11,098 nucleotides of DNA from Klebsiella pneumoniae (GCA_945878745.1 CAMDVY010000052.1:1-11098), one strand, 5' to 3'; positions 1 to 8,155 are shown, numbered from the stretch's first letter. Notes: generated by a model not told the origin, from the sequence alone. Program-made: numbers and translations.

Positions 1-40
1 GCCGCTGCTCATCCGGCAGCGGCGCGGCGACGCTGCATGA
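1..40 (+). CDS. C-terminal tail of an upstream gene, possibly RNA pyrophosphohydrolase
   Basis: The second frame is open from the window edge and ends in TGA at 38-40, giving the tail PLLIRQRRGDAA. Its stop overlaps the ATG of ptsP in an ATGA arrangement, so the two genes are probably translationally coupled. In many gammaproteobacteria the gene directly upstream of ptsP is rppH (nudH), which removes pyrophosphate from mRNA 5' ends, and this is the likeliest identity. That is inferred from gene order only, since twelve residues carry no diagnostic motif. Confidence 0.4.
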   Translation, partial: PLLIRQRRGDAA

Positions 41-2316
41 ACATGCTTGGAGCCTTGCGTGAGATCGTCGATGACGTCGCGCATGCGGGCTCGTTTCGTG
101 AAGCCCTCAAGCTGCTGGTGGTGGATGTTCGAGCGGCACTGGGTACGGAAGTCTGCTCGATCTATCTCATCAATCGTGGTCGTGACCGATTCCTCTTCGC
201 CGCCAATGAAGGGCTGAACCAGGCGTTCGTTGGTCAGTTCACACTGGCTATCAATGAAGGACTGGTTGGTCTGGTCGCCGAGCGAGCAGAGCCCATCAAT
301 CTGAAGGATGCGATTGAGCATCCTCGTTTCCGTTTCCTGCCGCAGATTGGCGAAGAACCGTTTCACGCGTTTCTGGGTGTTCCCATCATCCATCATCGTA
401 CTGTGCTGGGCGTGCTGGTTGTTCAGCAGCGTAACGAAAGGCGCTTCGATGAAAGCGAAGAAGCCTTCATGGTTACGCTCGCAGCTCAGTTGGCCACACT
501 GATCGCCCACGCCGCCGCAACGGGGGAAGTTGGTGCGCTTACCCAGGGCGATGCAGCGCGTGAGAATCAGCTGTTCAAAGGAGTCGGCGGCTCGCCGGGT
601 GTGACCATTGGTACTGCGGTTGTGGTACATCCGTTGGCAGATCTTGAAGCGGTCCCGGATCGGGAAACCGACAACATCACGGTTGAACTGCTGACCTTCG
701 ATCGAGCGGTTGAGAGCGTTCGCGATGACATCAGGCGCATTGCCGAACAGTTCAGCAGCAGCTTGCCGGCGGAAGAGCTGGCGTTGTTCGATGTCTACCT
801 GCACATGCTCGATGAAAGTGCGATCCCGGGAGACGTCAAGGACCTAATCCGGCTCGGACAATGGGCACAAGGTGCGCTGCGTCAGGTCATCCGCGAGCAC
901 TTGCGGACGTTTGAACAAATGGAGGACCCGTACCTGCGCGAGCGCGGTGCGGACGTGAAAGACCTGGGGCTTCGCGTACTGGCGAATCTGCAGGACACAC
1001 GCCAGAAAAAACAGTTTTTCCCGGATCAGACGGTGTTGATCGGAGAAGAAGTCACACCCGCTATTCTGGCGAGCATTCCAGCAGACAAATTGTGCGGGAT
1101 CGTATCCCTGCGTGGCTCCGGCAATTCGCACGTGGCGATTCTGGCCCGTTCGCTGGGTGTGCCTGCAGTCATGGGTGCGCTTGATGTGCCGCTGTTTGAT
1201 GTCGAAAACTCGACGGTCATCGTCGACGGCTTCTATGGCGAAGTACACGTCAATCCAACGCGCGCGGTGCTGGATCAGTACCGAACGCTGATCGCGGAAG
1301 AGCGGGAATTTGCGACCGAGCTTGAGACGCTACGTGATCTGCCAAGCGAAACACTGGATGGCTGGCGATTGCCACTATGGGTGAACATAGGCCTGTCCGG
1401 GGATATTTCCCGTTCACTTGATCGAGGCGCGCAGGGCATCGGATTGTTCCGCACGGAAATACCGTTCATGTCTCAGGATCGGTTTCCCACGGAAGAAGAA
1501 CAGCGGGTCATCTACCGCGAACACATGACCGCGTTTGAGCCGCGCCCGGTGACGATGCGAACGCTGGACATCGGTGGCGACAAGTCACTCAGCTATTTTC
1601 CGATCGAAGAAGACAACCCGTTCCTTGGCTGGCGCGGGATTCGAGTGACTCTTGATCACCCGGAGATCTTCCTGATTCAGACGCGCGCCATGATCAAGGC
1701 CAATGCAGGCCTCGAGGGCATCCTGCGCATCATGTTGCCGATGATCTCCAGTGTCGGCGAAGTGGACGAAGCCAAGCTCCTGATCAATCGAGCCTACCGT
1801 GAAGTCTGCGAAGAAGGTGTCGACGTCAAGCAGCCATTGATTGGCGTGATGATTGAAGTTCCCGCGGCGGTGTACCAGGCACGTGCGCTGGCTCGTCGTG
1901 TCGACTTCCTGGCAGTCGGGTCAAACGATCTCACTCAGTACATGCTGGCGGTGGATCGCAATAACCCACGGGTTGCCAACCTGTATAAGGAAGTCCATCC
2001 GGCCGTGCTTGGGGCGCTGCGTGAAGTGGCTCGATCGGCTCACGCGGAAGGTAAGCCGGGAGGCATCTGTGGCGAGCTGGCAGGGACTCCGATTGGCGCG
2101 ATTCTTCTGATGGGCATGGGTTACGACGTGTTGTCGATGAATGCGACCAACCTGCCGCGTATCAAGTGGGTGATCCGGCATATTACTCTGGCGCGGGCCA
2201 GACGGATTGTCGCGAAGGTGCTGAAGATGGACGATCCACTCGAGATTGAACGATTCATGCAGCAGGAGCTGATCGACGCTGGTCTTGGTCGGGTTGTTCC
2301 ACGGCATCACGGCTGA
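37..2316 (+). CDS. ptsP: Phosphoenolpyruvate-protein phosphotransferase PtsP (enzyme I-Ntr) with GAF domain
   Basis: This cytoplasmic enzyme I of the nitrogen PTS autophosphorylates from phosphoenolpyruvate and passes the phosphate to NPr (PtsO) and then EIIA-Ntr (PtsN), a regulatory relay rather than sugar uptake. Domain order is as expected for a full-length protein of 759 residues: an N-terminal GAF sensor (about 17-160), the PEP-utilising N-terminal region (about 185-330), the phosphohistidine domain (GSGNSHVAILAR, active His365), and the C-terminal PEP-binding barrel (about 445-740). Barrel residues are intact: GLFRTE with Arg472, TLDIGGDK at 509-516, NPFLGWR ending at Arg533, SNDLTQY at 629-635, and Cys678 in GGICGELAG. 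In the GAF families of E. coli PtsP and related proteins this domain is linked to sensing nitrogen status. The start at 37 overlaps the upstream stop; ATG at 43 (MLGALREIV) also fits, since family members commonly begin there. No strong ribosome site is visible, which agrees with coupling to the upstream gene. Confidence 0.96.
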   Translation: MNMLGALREIVDDVAHAGSFREALKLLVVDVRAALGTEVCSIYLINRGRDRFLFAANEGLNQAFVGQFTLAINEGLVGLVAERAEPINLKDAIEHPRFRFLPQIGEEPFHAFLGVPIIHHRTVLGVLVVQQRNERRFDESEEAFMVTLAAQLATLIAHAAATGEVGALTQGDAARENQLFKGVGGSPGVTIGTAVVVHPLADLEAVPDRETDNITVELLTFDRAVESVRDDIRRIAEQFSSSLPAEELALFDVYLHMLDESAIPGDVKDLIRLGQWAQGALRQVIREHLRTFEQMEDPYLRERGADVKDLGLRVLANLQDTRQKKQFFPDQTVLIGEEVTPAILASIPADKLCGIVSLRGSGNSHVAILARSLGVPAVMGALDVPLFDVENSTVIVDGFYGEVHVNPTRAVLDQYRTLIAEEREFATELETLRDLPSETLDGWRLPLWVNIGLSGDISRSLDRGAQGIGLFRTEIPFMSQDRFPTEEEQRVIYREHMTAFEPRPVTMRTLDIGGDKSLSYFPIEEDNPFLGWRGIRVTLDHPEIFLIQTRAMIKANAGLEGILRIMLPMISSVGEVDEAKLLINRAYREVCEEGVDVKQPLIGVMIEVPAAVYQARALARRVDFLAVGSNDLTQYMLAVDRNNPRVANLYKEVHPAVLGALREVARSAHAEGKPGGICGELAGTPIGAILLMGMGYDVLSMNATNLPRIKWVIRHITLARARRIVAKVLKMDDPLEIERFMQQELIDAGLGRVVPRHHG

Positions 2317-2362
2317 GCGAGCGAGCGAAAATCAGACATTGGGATCGATCGGTCGTGAGCAC

Positions 2363-3571
2363 ATGAGTCGCTGGTGGTTGCTGGCAGGCCTGTGGCTTCT
2401 TTACACCGCGTTCGGGCTGACTGCGACGAGTATCGCGCCGCTGGTCATTCCCATTGAAGAAGACCTGGGCATCACGCATGCAGCGATGGGCAGTGTGATG
2501 GGCGCCTGGCAGCTCGTTTACATCTTCGCCGCCATGCCAGGCGGCATGATGCTCGATCGACTGGGTGGCGGACGGGCGCTGTTCATTGGCGGTGCGTTGA
2601 TCGCCTTGTCAGCAGCAGGGCGCGCCTTTGCTGATGACTATTGGACATTGCTGCTGGCGGTCGGCTTGTTTGGTGTTGGTGGCCCTGTCATCTCTTCTGG
2701 AGCGCCCAAGGTAGTGGCGCAGTTTTTTACCGGTAGCGAGCGCGGACTGGCCATGGGCATCTACATGACCGGGCCAGCCATTGGCGGTGTAGTGTCGCTG
2801 ACCCTCACGCACTCGGTGTTGCTGCCGTACTTCGATGGCAATTGGCGCTCCGTGGTTCTGCTGTGGTCGGGTGCCGCGGTCGTCGCCACGCTGGTGTGGG
2901 CGGTGATCGCTGGGCTGTTCGGATTGCGGGCGCGTGAAGTGGCGATTGCGGCGCCACGCCTGCCGCAGGGGCAGGTCATGCGTGAATTGATCAGCACCAG
3001 GGCGGTACAGATCGTGTTGTTGATGAGCATTGGTGTCTTCCTCTTCAACCATGGTCTCAACAACTGGTTGCCCGAGCTGCTGCGAAGTCATGGATTGCCC
3101 ATTGTCCAGGCGAGTTACTGGGCGGCGTTGCCGACCGTCATCGGCATTGCAGGCTCGCTCCTGATCCCCAGGCTGGCAACCCCCGACCGTCGCTTCCAGA
3201 TTCTGCTCGGATTGTGTCTGGCCGCACTGATGGCCAGTCTGCTGCTGCAGTTTGTGTCGGGACCTTTGTTGACGCTTGGACTCGTCATGCAGGGAATTGC
3301 GAGATCCGCATTGATGACCGTGCTGGTACTCACCCTCGTTGAACTCCCGGGCATCGGCGAATCGCGCACGGGCATCGCCAGTGGCATGTTCTTCTCTGCA
3401 GCAGAAATTGGAGGGGTGCTCGGGCCTCTGGGACTCGGTGTGATCTATGACGCCACCGGCAACTTTCATGGCGCACTCGCCGGATTGTCTGCTGTCGCTG
3501 CGTTGCTGACGCTGGGGACGCTCTACCTGACTCGCCTGGCGCGTGGACCGCAACTACACCACCGGGCTTAG
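2363..3571 (+). CDS. Major facilitator superfamily transporter, 12 membrane helices
   Basis: The 402-residue product is hydrophobic throughout, with about twelve membrane segments in two six-helix halves joined by a charged loop near residues 188-212. An MFS motif A variant follows helix 2 (GGMMLDRLGGGR, 60-71), and the C-terminal half has the GLNNWLPELL segment (231-240). The overall pattern resembles the cyanate/nitrate/nitroimidazole-type (CynX/NimT-like) branch, but the substrate cannot be read from sequence. I chose ATG 2363 because the first helix follows at once; an upstream in-frame start at 2285 would overlap ptsP by 32 bp and add a hydrophilic 26-residue extension with no family precedent I know. 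The gene follows ptsP by 46 bp with no terminator in between, so co-transcription is likely. Its 3' end overlaps the convergent dehydrogenase gene by 18 bp. Confidence 0.88.
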   Translation: MSRWWLLAGLWLLYTAFGLTATSIAPLVIPIEEDLGITHAAMGSVMGAWQLVYIFAAMPGGMMLDRLGGGRALFIGGALIALSAAGRAFADDYWTLLLAVGLFGVGGPVISSGAPKVVAQFFTGSERGLAMGIYMTGPAIGGVVSLTLTHSVLLPYFDGNWRSVVLLWSGAAVVATLVWAVIAGLFGLRAREVAIAAPRLPQGQVMRELISTRAVQIVLLMSIGVFLFNHGLNNWLPELLRSHGLPIVQASYWAALPTVIGIAGSLLIPRLATPDRRFQILLGLCLAALMASLLLQFVSGPLLTLGLVMQGIARSALMTVLVLTLVELPGIGESRTGIASGMFFSAAEIGGVLGPLGLGVIYDATGNFHGALAGLSAVAALLTLGTLYLTRLARGPQLHHRA

Positions 3572-4348
3572 ACCACCATCCATGTTGATGGCACAGCCAC
3601 TGATATAACTGCCACCGTTAGACACCAGAAACAACGCCGTGTTGGCAACTTCTTCAGATTCCCCCATGCGCCCCATGGGCAGACGTTTGCCGAACTCCGT
3701 GATGTACTCGTCGAGAGACTGGTTGGCACCGGACCGTTCCCAGGTGCGACGAATCTGATCACTCTTGATCTGACCGATGAGCAGCGCATTGACGAGAATG
3801 TTGTGGGGTGCGCCTTCATTGGCCAGCACCTTGGTCAGTGCCATACCAGCAGCGCGGGTCACGGAGGTGGGAGCAGTACGAGCACTCGGTGCCTTGGCGC
3901 CAATGTTGAGAATATTGAGCACCCGCCCGAAGCGTCGAGCCTGCATTCCTGGCCAGGCGAGCCGGGTCAGTCGGATGGCAGCCATCAGCTTGAGATCAAT
4001 ATCGTCCTGCCATTCTGCGTCGGTGACGTCGATGAATGGTTTGACTGCGGCCTTGCCCGCATTGTTGACAAGTACATCCACGGGGCCGAGTGCAGCGACG
4101 ATATCCGCATAGGTAGCCAGCAACTGCCGGTTATCCGCGACATCGCACGGGAAGGCTTCGATGCGAGCCCCAGTTGGTGCCGATTCAGTAAGAATGGTTT
4201 GCCTGGCTTGTGCGAGTGCGTCCGGACGGCGGGCGATGATCGCAACCCGCGCCCCCGCGGCGTAGAACGCCTTTGCCATCGCCAGGCCAATACCCAGAGA
4301 ACCACCGGTGATGACAGCGGTTCGATTTTCGAGAGTCAGTTCCATCAT
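3554..4348 (-). CDS. Atypical short-chain dehydrogenase/reductase-family protein
   Basis: The 264-residue product has a clear SDR Rossmann fold: cofactor motif TGGSLGIG (14-21), an Arg pair at 40-41 after strand 2 that suggests NADP(H), CDVAD at 68-72, NNAG at 95-98, and the C-terminal MDGGLSPVV end typical of FabG-like members. The catalytic positions are unusual. Aligning by eye, the usual Asn is Lys120, Ser is Asn148, Tyr is Thr161 and Lys is Arg165, so the N-S-Y-K tetrad is absent. It may bind a nucleotide or ligand without classical dehydrogenase chemistry, or belong to a divergent subfamily with another mechanism. The first two codons are both ATG; a GGAG sits 3 bases before the first and 6 before the second, so translation may begin at 4345. 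The gene overlaps the stop of the NRDE gene upstream, which points to translational coupling. Confidence 0.85.
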   Translation of the reverse strand: MMELTLENRTAVITGGSLGIGLAMAKAFYAAGARVAIIARRPDALAQARQTILTESAPTGARIEAFPCDVADNRQLLATYADIVAALGPVDVLVNNAGKAAVKPFIDVTDAEWQDDIDLKLMAAIRLTRLAWPGMQARRFGRVLNILNIGAKAPSARTAPTSVTRAAGMALTKVLANEGAPHNILVNALLIGQIKSDQIRRTWERSGANQSLDEYITEFGKRLPMGRMGESEEVANTALFLVSNGGSYISGCAINMDGGLSPVV

Positions 4349-5091
4349 CGGCTCCAGGGCAGGACCAGCTCGCGGTGGTCGCCGGGTGCACCACCGGGAC
4401 CATACAGCTGCTCGGCTATCGATACGTTTTCATGGTTGAAGATCACGGCGCTGCTGGCCCGGGTTCCGTACTCGTCCCCGCGAATGAAGCAGGGTGCGAT
4501 GCGTCGCTCCATCTCGAGCGGTCGACCACGATCTGGCAACTCGTGGTCGGGCGGGACGGAGTCATCTGCCAGCACGTCGAGGAGTTGTCGCGAGGTCGGC
4601 TGTTGTTGCAGCAGGGATTGCAGCACCGATCGACCACGGATGACCTTGGGCCACTCGGAGCCGAGCGCTGCATTGGCCAGTCCGTAGGTGCCCGGGCGAA
4701 GACGCTGCATCGGTGCCTTGTTCGAGGCATAGACCATGTGGTTGCCATCCCATAAAAGCAGATTGAAGCCGCGATAGCGGGCGCCTTCGATGGAGGTGGC
4801 GTAGTCCTCGGCAGTCATGTCGCCGGTCAGAAAGTTGGCGGTCAGGGCGCCCCGAGAAAGCGGCGCGCTGTCGACGGGATCCGAGTAGTTGGTAACTGCA
4901 GCAAAGCGGCCGGCCGCAGAAATACCCAGCCAGGTGCCGTCGGCCTCAAGATCGCGACCCGCGATAACACGGGGATCTTCATCCCAATGATGTACGGGCA
5001 GCGCCGGCCGCCGGTAGAATTCGTCGCGATTTGCGGCGACTACCAGCGGATATTCCGGGTGAGCTCCAACTGCGAATAAAACCAGACACAT
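4345..5091 (-). CDS. NRDE (TANGO2-like) family protein
   Basis: The 248-residue product shows the hallmarks of the NRDE/TANGO2 family: N-terminal MCLVLF with Cys2, the name-giving NRDE at 21-24 followed by FYRRP, GTWLG at 53-57, VTNYSDP at 66-72, and a late YGTRASSAV block at 208-216. Family length is about 250 residues, so it appears complete. Cys2 would become N-terminal after methionine removal, and an Ntn-hydrolase-like fold has been proposed for the family. The biochemical role is unsettled; eukaryotic TANGO2 has been linked to haem and lipid handling, and bacterial members are mostly uncharacterised. It is the first gene of a two-gene minus-strand unit, its stop overlapping the dehydrogenase start, and it diverges from lgt with a gap of only 32 bp. 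No strong ribosome site precedes the ATG. Confidence 0.88.
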   Translation of the reverse strand: MCLVLFAVGAHPEYPLVVAANRDEFYRRPALPVHHWDEDPRVIAGRDLEADGTWLGISAAGRFAAVTNYSDPVDSAPLSRGALTANFLTGDMTAEDYATSIEGARYRGFNLLLWDGNHMVYASNKAPMQRLRPGTYGLANAALGSEWPKVIRGRSVLQSLLQQQPTSRQLLDVLADDSVPPDHELPDRGRPLEMERRIAPCFIRGDEYGTRASSAVIFNHENVSIAEQLYGPGGAPGDHRELVLPWSR

Positions 5092-5111
5092 GCCCTAAGT
5101 TTAACCATGAA

Positions 5112-5116
5112 AAGGA
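5112..5116 (+). promoter_or_regulatory. Ribosome binding site of lgt
   Basis: AAGGA lies 7 bases before the GTG at 5124. It decides the start of lgt in favour of this GTG over an in-frame ATG at 5031, which would overlap the divergent NRDE gene and add a hydrophilic 31-residue extension. Confidence 0.75.
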
Positions 5117-5123
5117 TCGACCT

Positions 5124-5957
5124 GTGCACTACCCCTTGATCGATCCGATAATCGTCTCGCTCGGTCCTCTCGCCATTCGATGGTACGGACTGTCTTATCT
5201 GGCTGCGTTTGCAACTGCTTACTTTCTGCTGATGCTGCGCAGCCGCTCGATGGCGGGACGCTTTGATGAGAAGGCCATCTCCGATCTGGTGTTTTACGGG
5301 GCGCTTGGTGCGGTGATCGGTGGGCGGCTGGGTTCGGTCTTTTTCTACAACTTTGATTACTTCCTGCGCGATCCGTTGTATCTGCTGCGAATCTGGGAAG
5401 GTGGCATGTCCTTCCATGGCGGATTGTTGGGTGTGGCCGTCGCGATGTTTCTGTACGCGAGGCAATCCGGGCGAGACTTCTTCACGGTGACTGACTTCCT
5501 GGTGCCGGCGGTACCCACCGGGCTGGGCTTTGGTCGGTTAGGCAATTTTGCCAACACGGAGTTGCCAGGCCGCGTCACCGAGTCCGGATTCGGCTTTCAC
5601 TACCCGTGTTCGGCGGATGCAATCCAGGCCATTTCCCTGACGTGTACCAGTGAGTGGGAAGCGGTCCTGCGTCATCCATCGTCGCTCTATCAGGCGTTTG
5701 CCGAAGGCGTTGTTCTGTTCGCCTTGGTCTGGTGGGTGTCCAGTAAACCGAGGGCGACGGCTGTGGTCTCCGGCACCTTTGTCGCCGGTTATGGCGCGCT
5801 GCGGGTGATCACCGAGTACTTTCGGGTACCCGATGCCCACATCGGATATCTGGCGGGTGATTGGTTGACCATGGGACAGGTGCTGTCATTGCCGCTTGTC
5901 CTGGCGGGTGTTCTGATCATTGCCTACGGGCGGCGGTGGCAGCGGCGTGTAGGCTAA
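5124..5957 (+). CDS. lgt: Prolipoprotein diacylglyceryl transferase
   Basis: Lgt is an inner-membrane enzyme that moves diacylglyceryl from phosphatidylglycerol to the lipobox cysteine of prolipoproteins, the first step of lipoprotein maturation. The 277-residue product from GTG 5124 begins MHYPLIDPIIVSLGPLAIRWYG, typical of the family. Key blocks are present: SFHGG with His98 (E. coli His103), the signature GRLGNFANTELPGRVTE with Arg138, Asn141 and Glu146, and GALRVITEYFR with Arg227 and Glu231 (matching E. coli Arg239 and Glu243), then PDAHIGYL. About seven membrane helices are visible. In pseudomonads and relatives thyA usually follows lgt; here a convergent AraC-type gene follows, overlapping the lgt stop by 3 bases. 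The 32-bp gap to the divergent NRDE gene means any promoter must extend into that gene's 5' end. Confidence 0.96.
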   Translation: MHYPLIDPIIVSLGPLAIRWYGLSYLAAFATAYFLLMLRSRSMAGRFDEKAISDLVFYGALGAVIGGRLGSVFFYNFDYFLRDPLYLLRIWEGGMSFHGGLLGVAVAMFLYARQSGRDFFTVTDFLVPAVPTGLGFGRLGNFANTELPGRVTESGFGFHYPCSADAIQAISLTCTSEWEAVLRHPSSLYQAFAEGVVLFALVWWVSSKPRATAVVSGTFVAGYGALRVITEYFRVPDAHIGYLAGDWLTMGQVLSLPLVLAGVLIIAYGRRWQRRVG

Positions 5958-6709
5958 CCACCGAACTTCGCGGGCGTTGTGCCGTGTTGTTCGCGAAAGG
6001 CTGTGCTGAAGCTGCTGACACTTCCATAGCCAAAGTTTTCTGCAACGTCGCCCACCCAAAGACCGCTGAGTAACTGAGCCGCGGCCACATTCATCCGCCA
6101 GCGTTGCCGCCACCGTGCAAGGCTGATTCCCGTCTCCTCCGCGAACAGTCGCTCAATCGTTCGCCGGCTGGCACCGGAGTCGGCGATGAGATCCTCCAGA
6201 GGATGTGAGAGACAGGCCGGATCCTGAATGCGCTGCGCGACGGTTCTGGCCCGGGAGTCGCTAGGCATGAGCAGTTCGATGCTCTCGGTTGCACAATCCT
6301 TCGTCTGATCCACCAGCAAATCGCAGAGCAGTGAAGATTTGGGGTTGTTGTCGAGCGGTGCGCGACGAATGGCCTCTGACATCAGTTCGCGCAGCAGCGC
6401 CGAAACCCGGATCAAACGGCTGGTGTCAGGAAGTTCGGCGCAACGCAGGGGAGAGAGATAGAGAAAGCGGAGGGTGGCGCGGCGATGGATCGCCAGCCGG
6501 TGCTGTACGCGTGCTGGCACCCAAACGGAACGACTCGGTGCAATCAACCACTGACCGTTGCCCGTTTCGACACTGACGGCCCCTTCGGTGACGAGCAACA
6601 ACTGTCCCCAGTCGTGTGCGTGCAACGGTAGTGCCGTTCCGGCCTCGCCGATCAGGTCCATGTGTCGGAGGAGGACGCGTTCCGTAAGGTCAGGTTGGCG
6701 TGATTTCAC
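5954..6709 (-). CDS. AraC-family transcriptional regulator with N-terminal cupin domain
   Basis: The 251-residue product has a cupin-type sensor domain (about 15-95; LPLHAHDWGQLLLVTEGAVSV at 27-47 carries the His-rich strand) and a C-terminal AraC DNA-binding domain. The first helix-turn-helix is about 168-190 (LEDLIADSGASRRTIERLF) and the second about 216-240, ending in FGYGSVSSFSTAFRE and TTPAKF, the classic AraC tail. This layout is that of small-ligand regulators such as NimR-type proteins, which often control an MFS exporter, but the MFS gene here lies more than 2 kb away and a link is only speculation. The start is GTG at 6709; ATG at 6661 (MDLIGEAG) would lose little of the cupin domain, and neither has a convincing ribosome site. 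It converges on lgt. Confidence 0.88.
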   Translation of the reverse strand: MKSRQPDLTERVLLRHMDLIGEAGTALPLHAHDWGQLLLVTEGAVSVETGNGQWLIAPSRSVWVPARVQHRLAIHRRATLRFLYLSPLRCAELPDTSRLIRVSALLRELMSEAIRRAPLDNNPKSSLLCDLLVDQTKDCATESIELLMPSDSRARTVAQRIQDPACLSHPLEDLIADSGASRRTIERLFAEETGISLARWRQRWRMNVAAAQLLSGLWVGDVAENFGYGSVSSFSTAFREQHGTTPAKFGG

Positions 6710-6995
6710 CTGAACTAGCTCGCAGGCAACGACGTCAAAACGCGGCGCTCGTTTGGCAAATTGAAGTCTGTAACTGCCAGTGTTTGGCCAACCTCATCGG
6801 GGATACCCCGATTCTCCGGATTAGCGTGAAGCTGAAGATCGCCAGGATCAAGGTGGTTTTCTTAAGGTGCACTACGACCCGAAAATAGAAAGCGCAGGAG
6901 TGTAGCTGTTACCCCAGGCGACTGAGCAATGTTCTCCATCGACGACAGCCGAACTCCAACTGCTCCGTTGACAGTCTGACCCTCTGCTCATCGCT
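6710..6995. other. Intergenic spacer without recognisable gene
   Basis: No reading frame here has family features. The one structure I see is a perfect 7-bp hairpin at 6796-6812. The spacer separates the regulator gene from the transposase relic and presumably contains the regulator's promoter, but I cannot place a convincing one. Confidence 0.5.
6796..6812. repeat. Short perfect inverted repeat
   Basis: ATCGGGG, loop ATA, CCCCGAT. It has no T-run on either side, so it is not a convincing intrinsic terminator. It could be a protein site or chance. Confidence 0.5.
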
Positions 6996-7670
6996 TTACT
7001 GCCTATTGGCTCTGGCTAGGGTTACAACCGTTATCCCACAGTGAAGGCAGATTCGCCCGACGGCCACGATGGAACGACATGGGTCATGCGCGGATTTTTC
7101 CTTCCAAATGCGCGACGTCAGATGGAGGGCGTCCTTGTCCGGATACACGGATTCCCACTCCAGCACATAGGGAAAGTACGTGCAGGGATCCATACCCTGC
7201 AACCGACACACCACCAGCAGCTGTTGCGGGACGCCATTCTATAGCGCGCCGAGTTCAGACCAGCAGAACAACCAGGTTCGCCCACCCATCGTTGTTGCTA
7301 GGATCGTGCGCTCCAAATGATGGGTGTCGAGAGGCGCCGCTGGGTCACTGAGGAACGCCTGTAGGCCGGATCGCAGTTCCCGGAGATGGTGCAGAGCCTC
7401 CGTCATCGAATGGTGCGGAAGCAGGTCGGTCGGCACCAGCTACCCATTAAACTAGCCCCAGAAAGCATGCTCAGCCACTTCAAAGCACCGCCGGGTATGC
7501 GCCCTGCGCAGGGCTTGGATCAGCGTGTCATGTTTTTCCGCAGCTTCCGGCAAGGCACGTAGCGTCTGATCGTTGATATGGATTTCTTCGGTGACTGTGG
7601 CACCAATAAAGCGTAGTACTTTCGGGTTGACGGTATGGTCGATGTGGACTTTGGCGTGGCCCCACTTCGA
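6996..7670 (-). pseudogene. Relic of an IS66-family transposase (TnpC), C-terminal half
   Basis: One minus-strand frame carries the C-terminal landmarks of the IS66 DDE transposase TnpC in order. WGHAKVH (from 7664) matches the usual CWAHARR block; LRFIGATVTEEIHINDQ matches the FIGALY...E..I region; LLPHHSMTEALHHLR and FLSDPAAPLDTHHLERT match the region of the third catalytic Glu (usually DTNHLER); GGRTWLFCWSELGA matches GRKNWLFCWTE.GA; then CRLQGMDPCTYF, LTSRIWKEK and DPCRS end the protein. The frame is broken by TAG at 7452-7454, 7440-7442 and 7239-7241, and upstream by TGA at 7671-7673, so no functional transposase can be made. Upstream of about 7680 the match continues only faintly and in another frame (ending ...ETSLIEVG), suggesting a frameshift. 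No TnpA, TnpB or clear terminal repeats were found. TnpC is normally over 500 residues, so more than half is missing. Confidence 0.8.
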
Positions 7671-8155
7671 TCAAGCTCGTTTCGGCCGTCACACTCGTCG
7701 TTATCGTTAACAGGACGACACACACCACTCATTGAGCACCGGGTTTTGAAAGACGACTCCTGGTTCGGCTTCAACCGCGTACTTTCATGTGTTCGCCTTC
7801 ATCCTTTTCCTCGCCGAGCAGGTTTCGCCGGCCACCCGTGTCCTGTCACCCCTGCGATGTACGCCGTGCTGCGCGGGGCTGCGTCCGGCATATCCATACC
7901 CTCCAGTAGAATGGCTCAATCGCGCAGCCCTCCTGTCCGGGCTCAACGTCGGCTTTGCACCGACGAACGCAAACACTTCACATCATCGCCTCGTCGCGTC
8001 CTTGGTGCTGACACGCACGAGCATGAGGTACAGGCTGGTCAGTGACAGTCGTGCAAAAACGCCAATGGACCCAGAATTAGACAGCACGTGTTCTCTCGTC
8101 GGGAGACTGAGTCCGAAGTAGTGTTGCTTGTGATGAATCTGCAACAATATCCTTA

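Noticed and set aside
2285..2362. Earlier in-frame start for the MFS transporter
   Set aside because: It would overlap ptsP by 32 bp and add a hydrophilic tail before the first helix; ATG 2363 gives a normal MFS start.
2609..3553. Long minus-strand open frame (about 314 codons) opposite the MFS gene
   Set aside because: Its product is extremely rich in Gln, Arg and His and has no domain, as expected for the shadow of a GC-rich membrane-protein gene.
3803..4687. Long plus-strand open frame (about 294 codons) across the SDR and NRDE genes
   Set aside because: It runs antisense to two genes with clear family motifs and its product has none.
5031..5123. Earlier in-frame ATG for lgt
   Set aside because: It lies inside the divergent NRDE gene; GTG 5124 has an AAGGA site at proper spacing and begins at the family's usual N-terminus.
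2363..6709. NimR/NimT-like regulator-exporter pair (AraC gene and MFS gene)
   Set aside because: The two genes are over 2 kb apart with lgt and two other genes between; no shared operator was seen.
6796..6812. Intrinsic terminator
   Set aside because: The hairpin is perfect but lacks a T-run on either strand.
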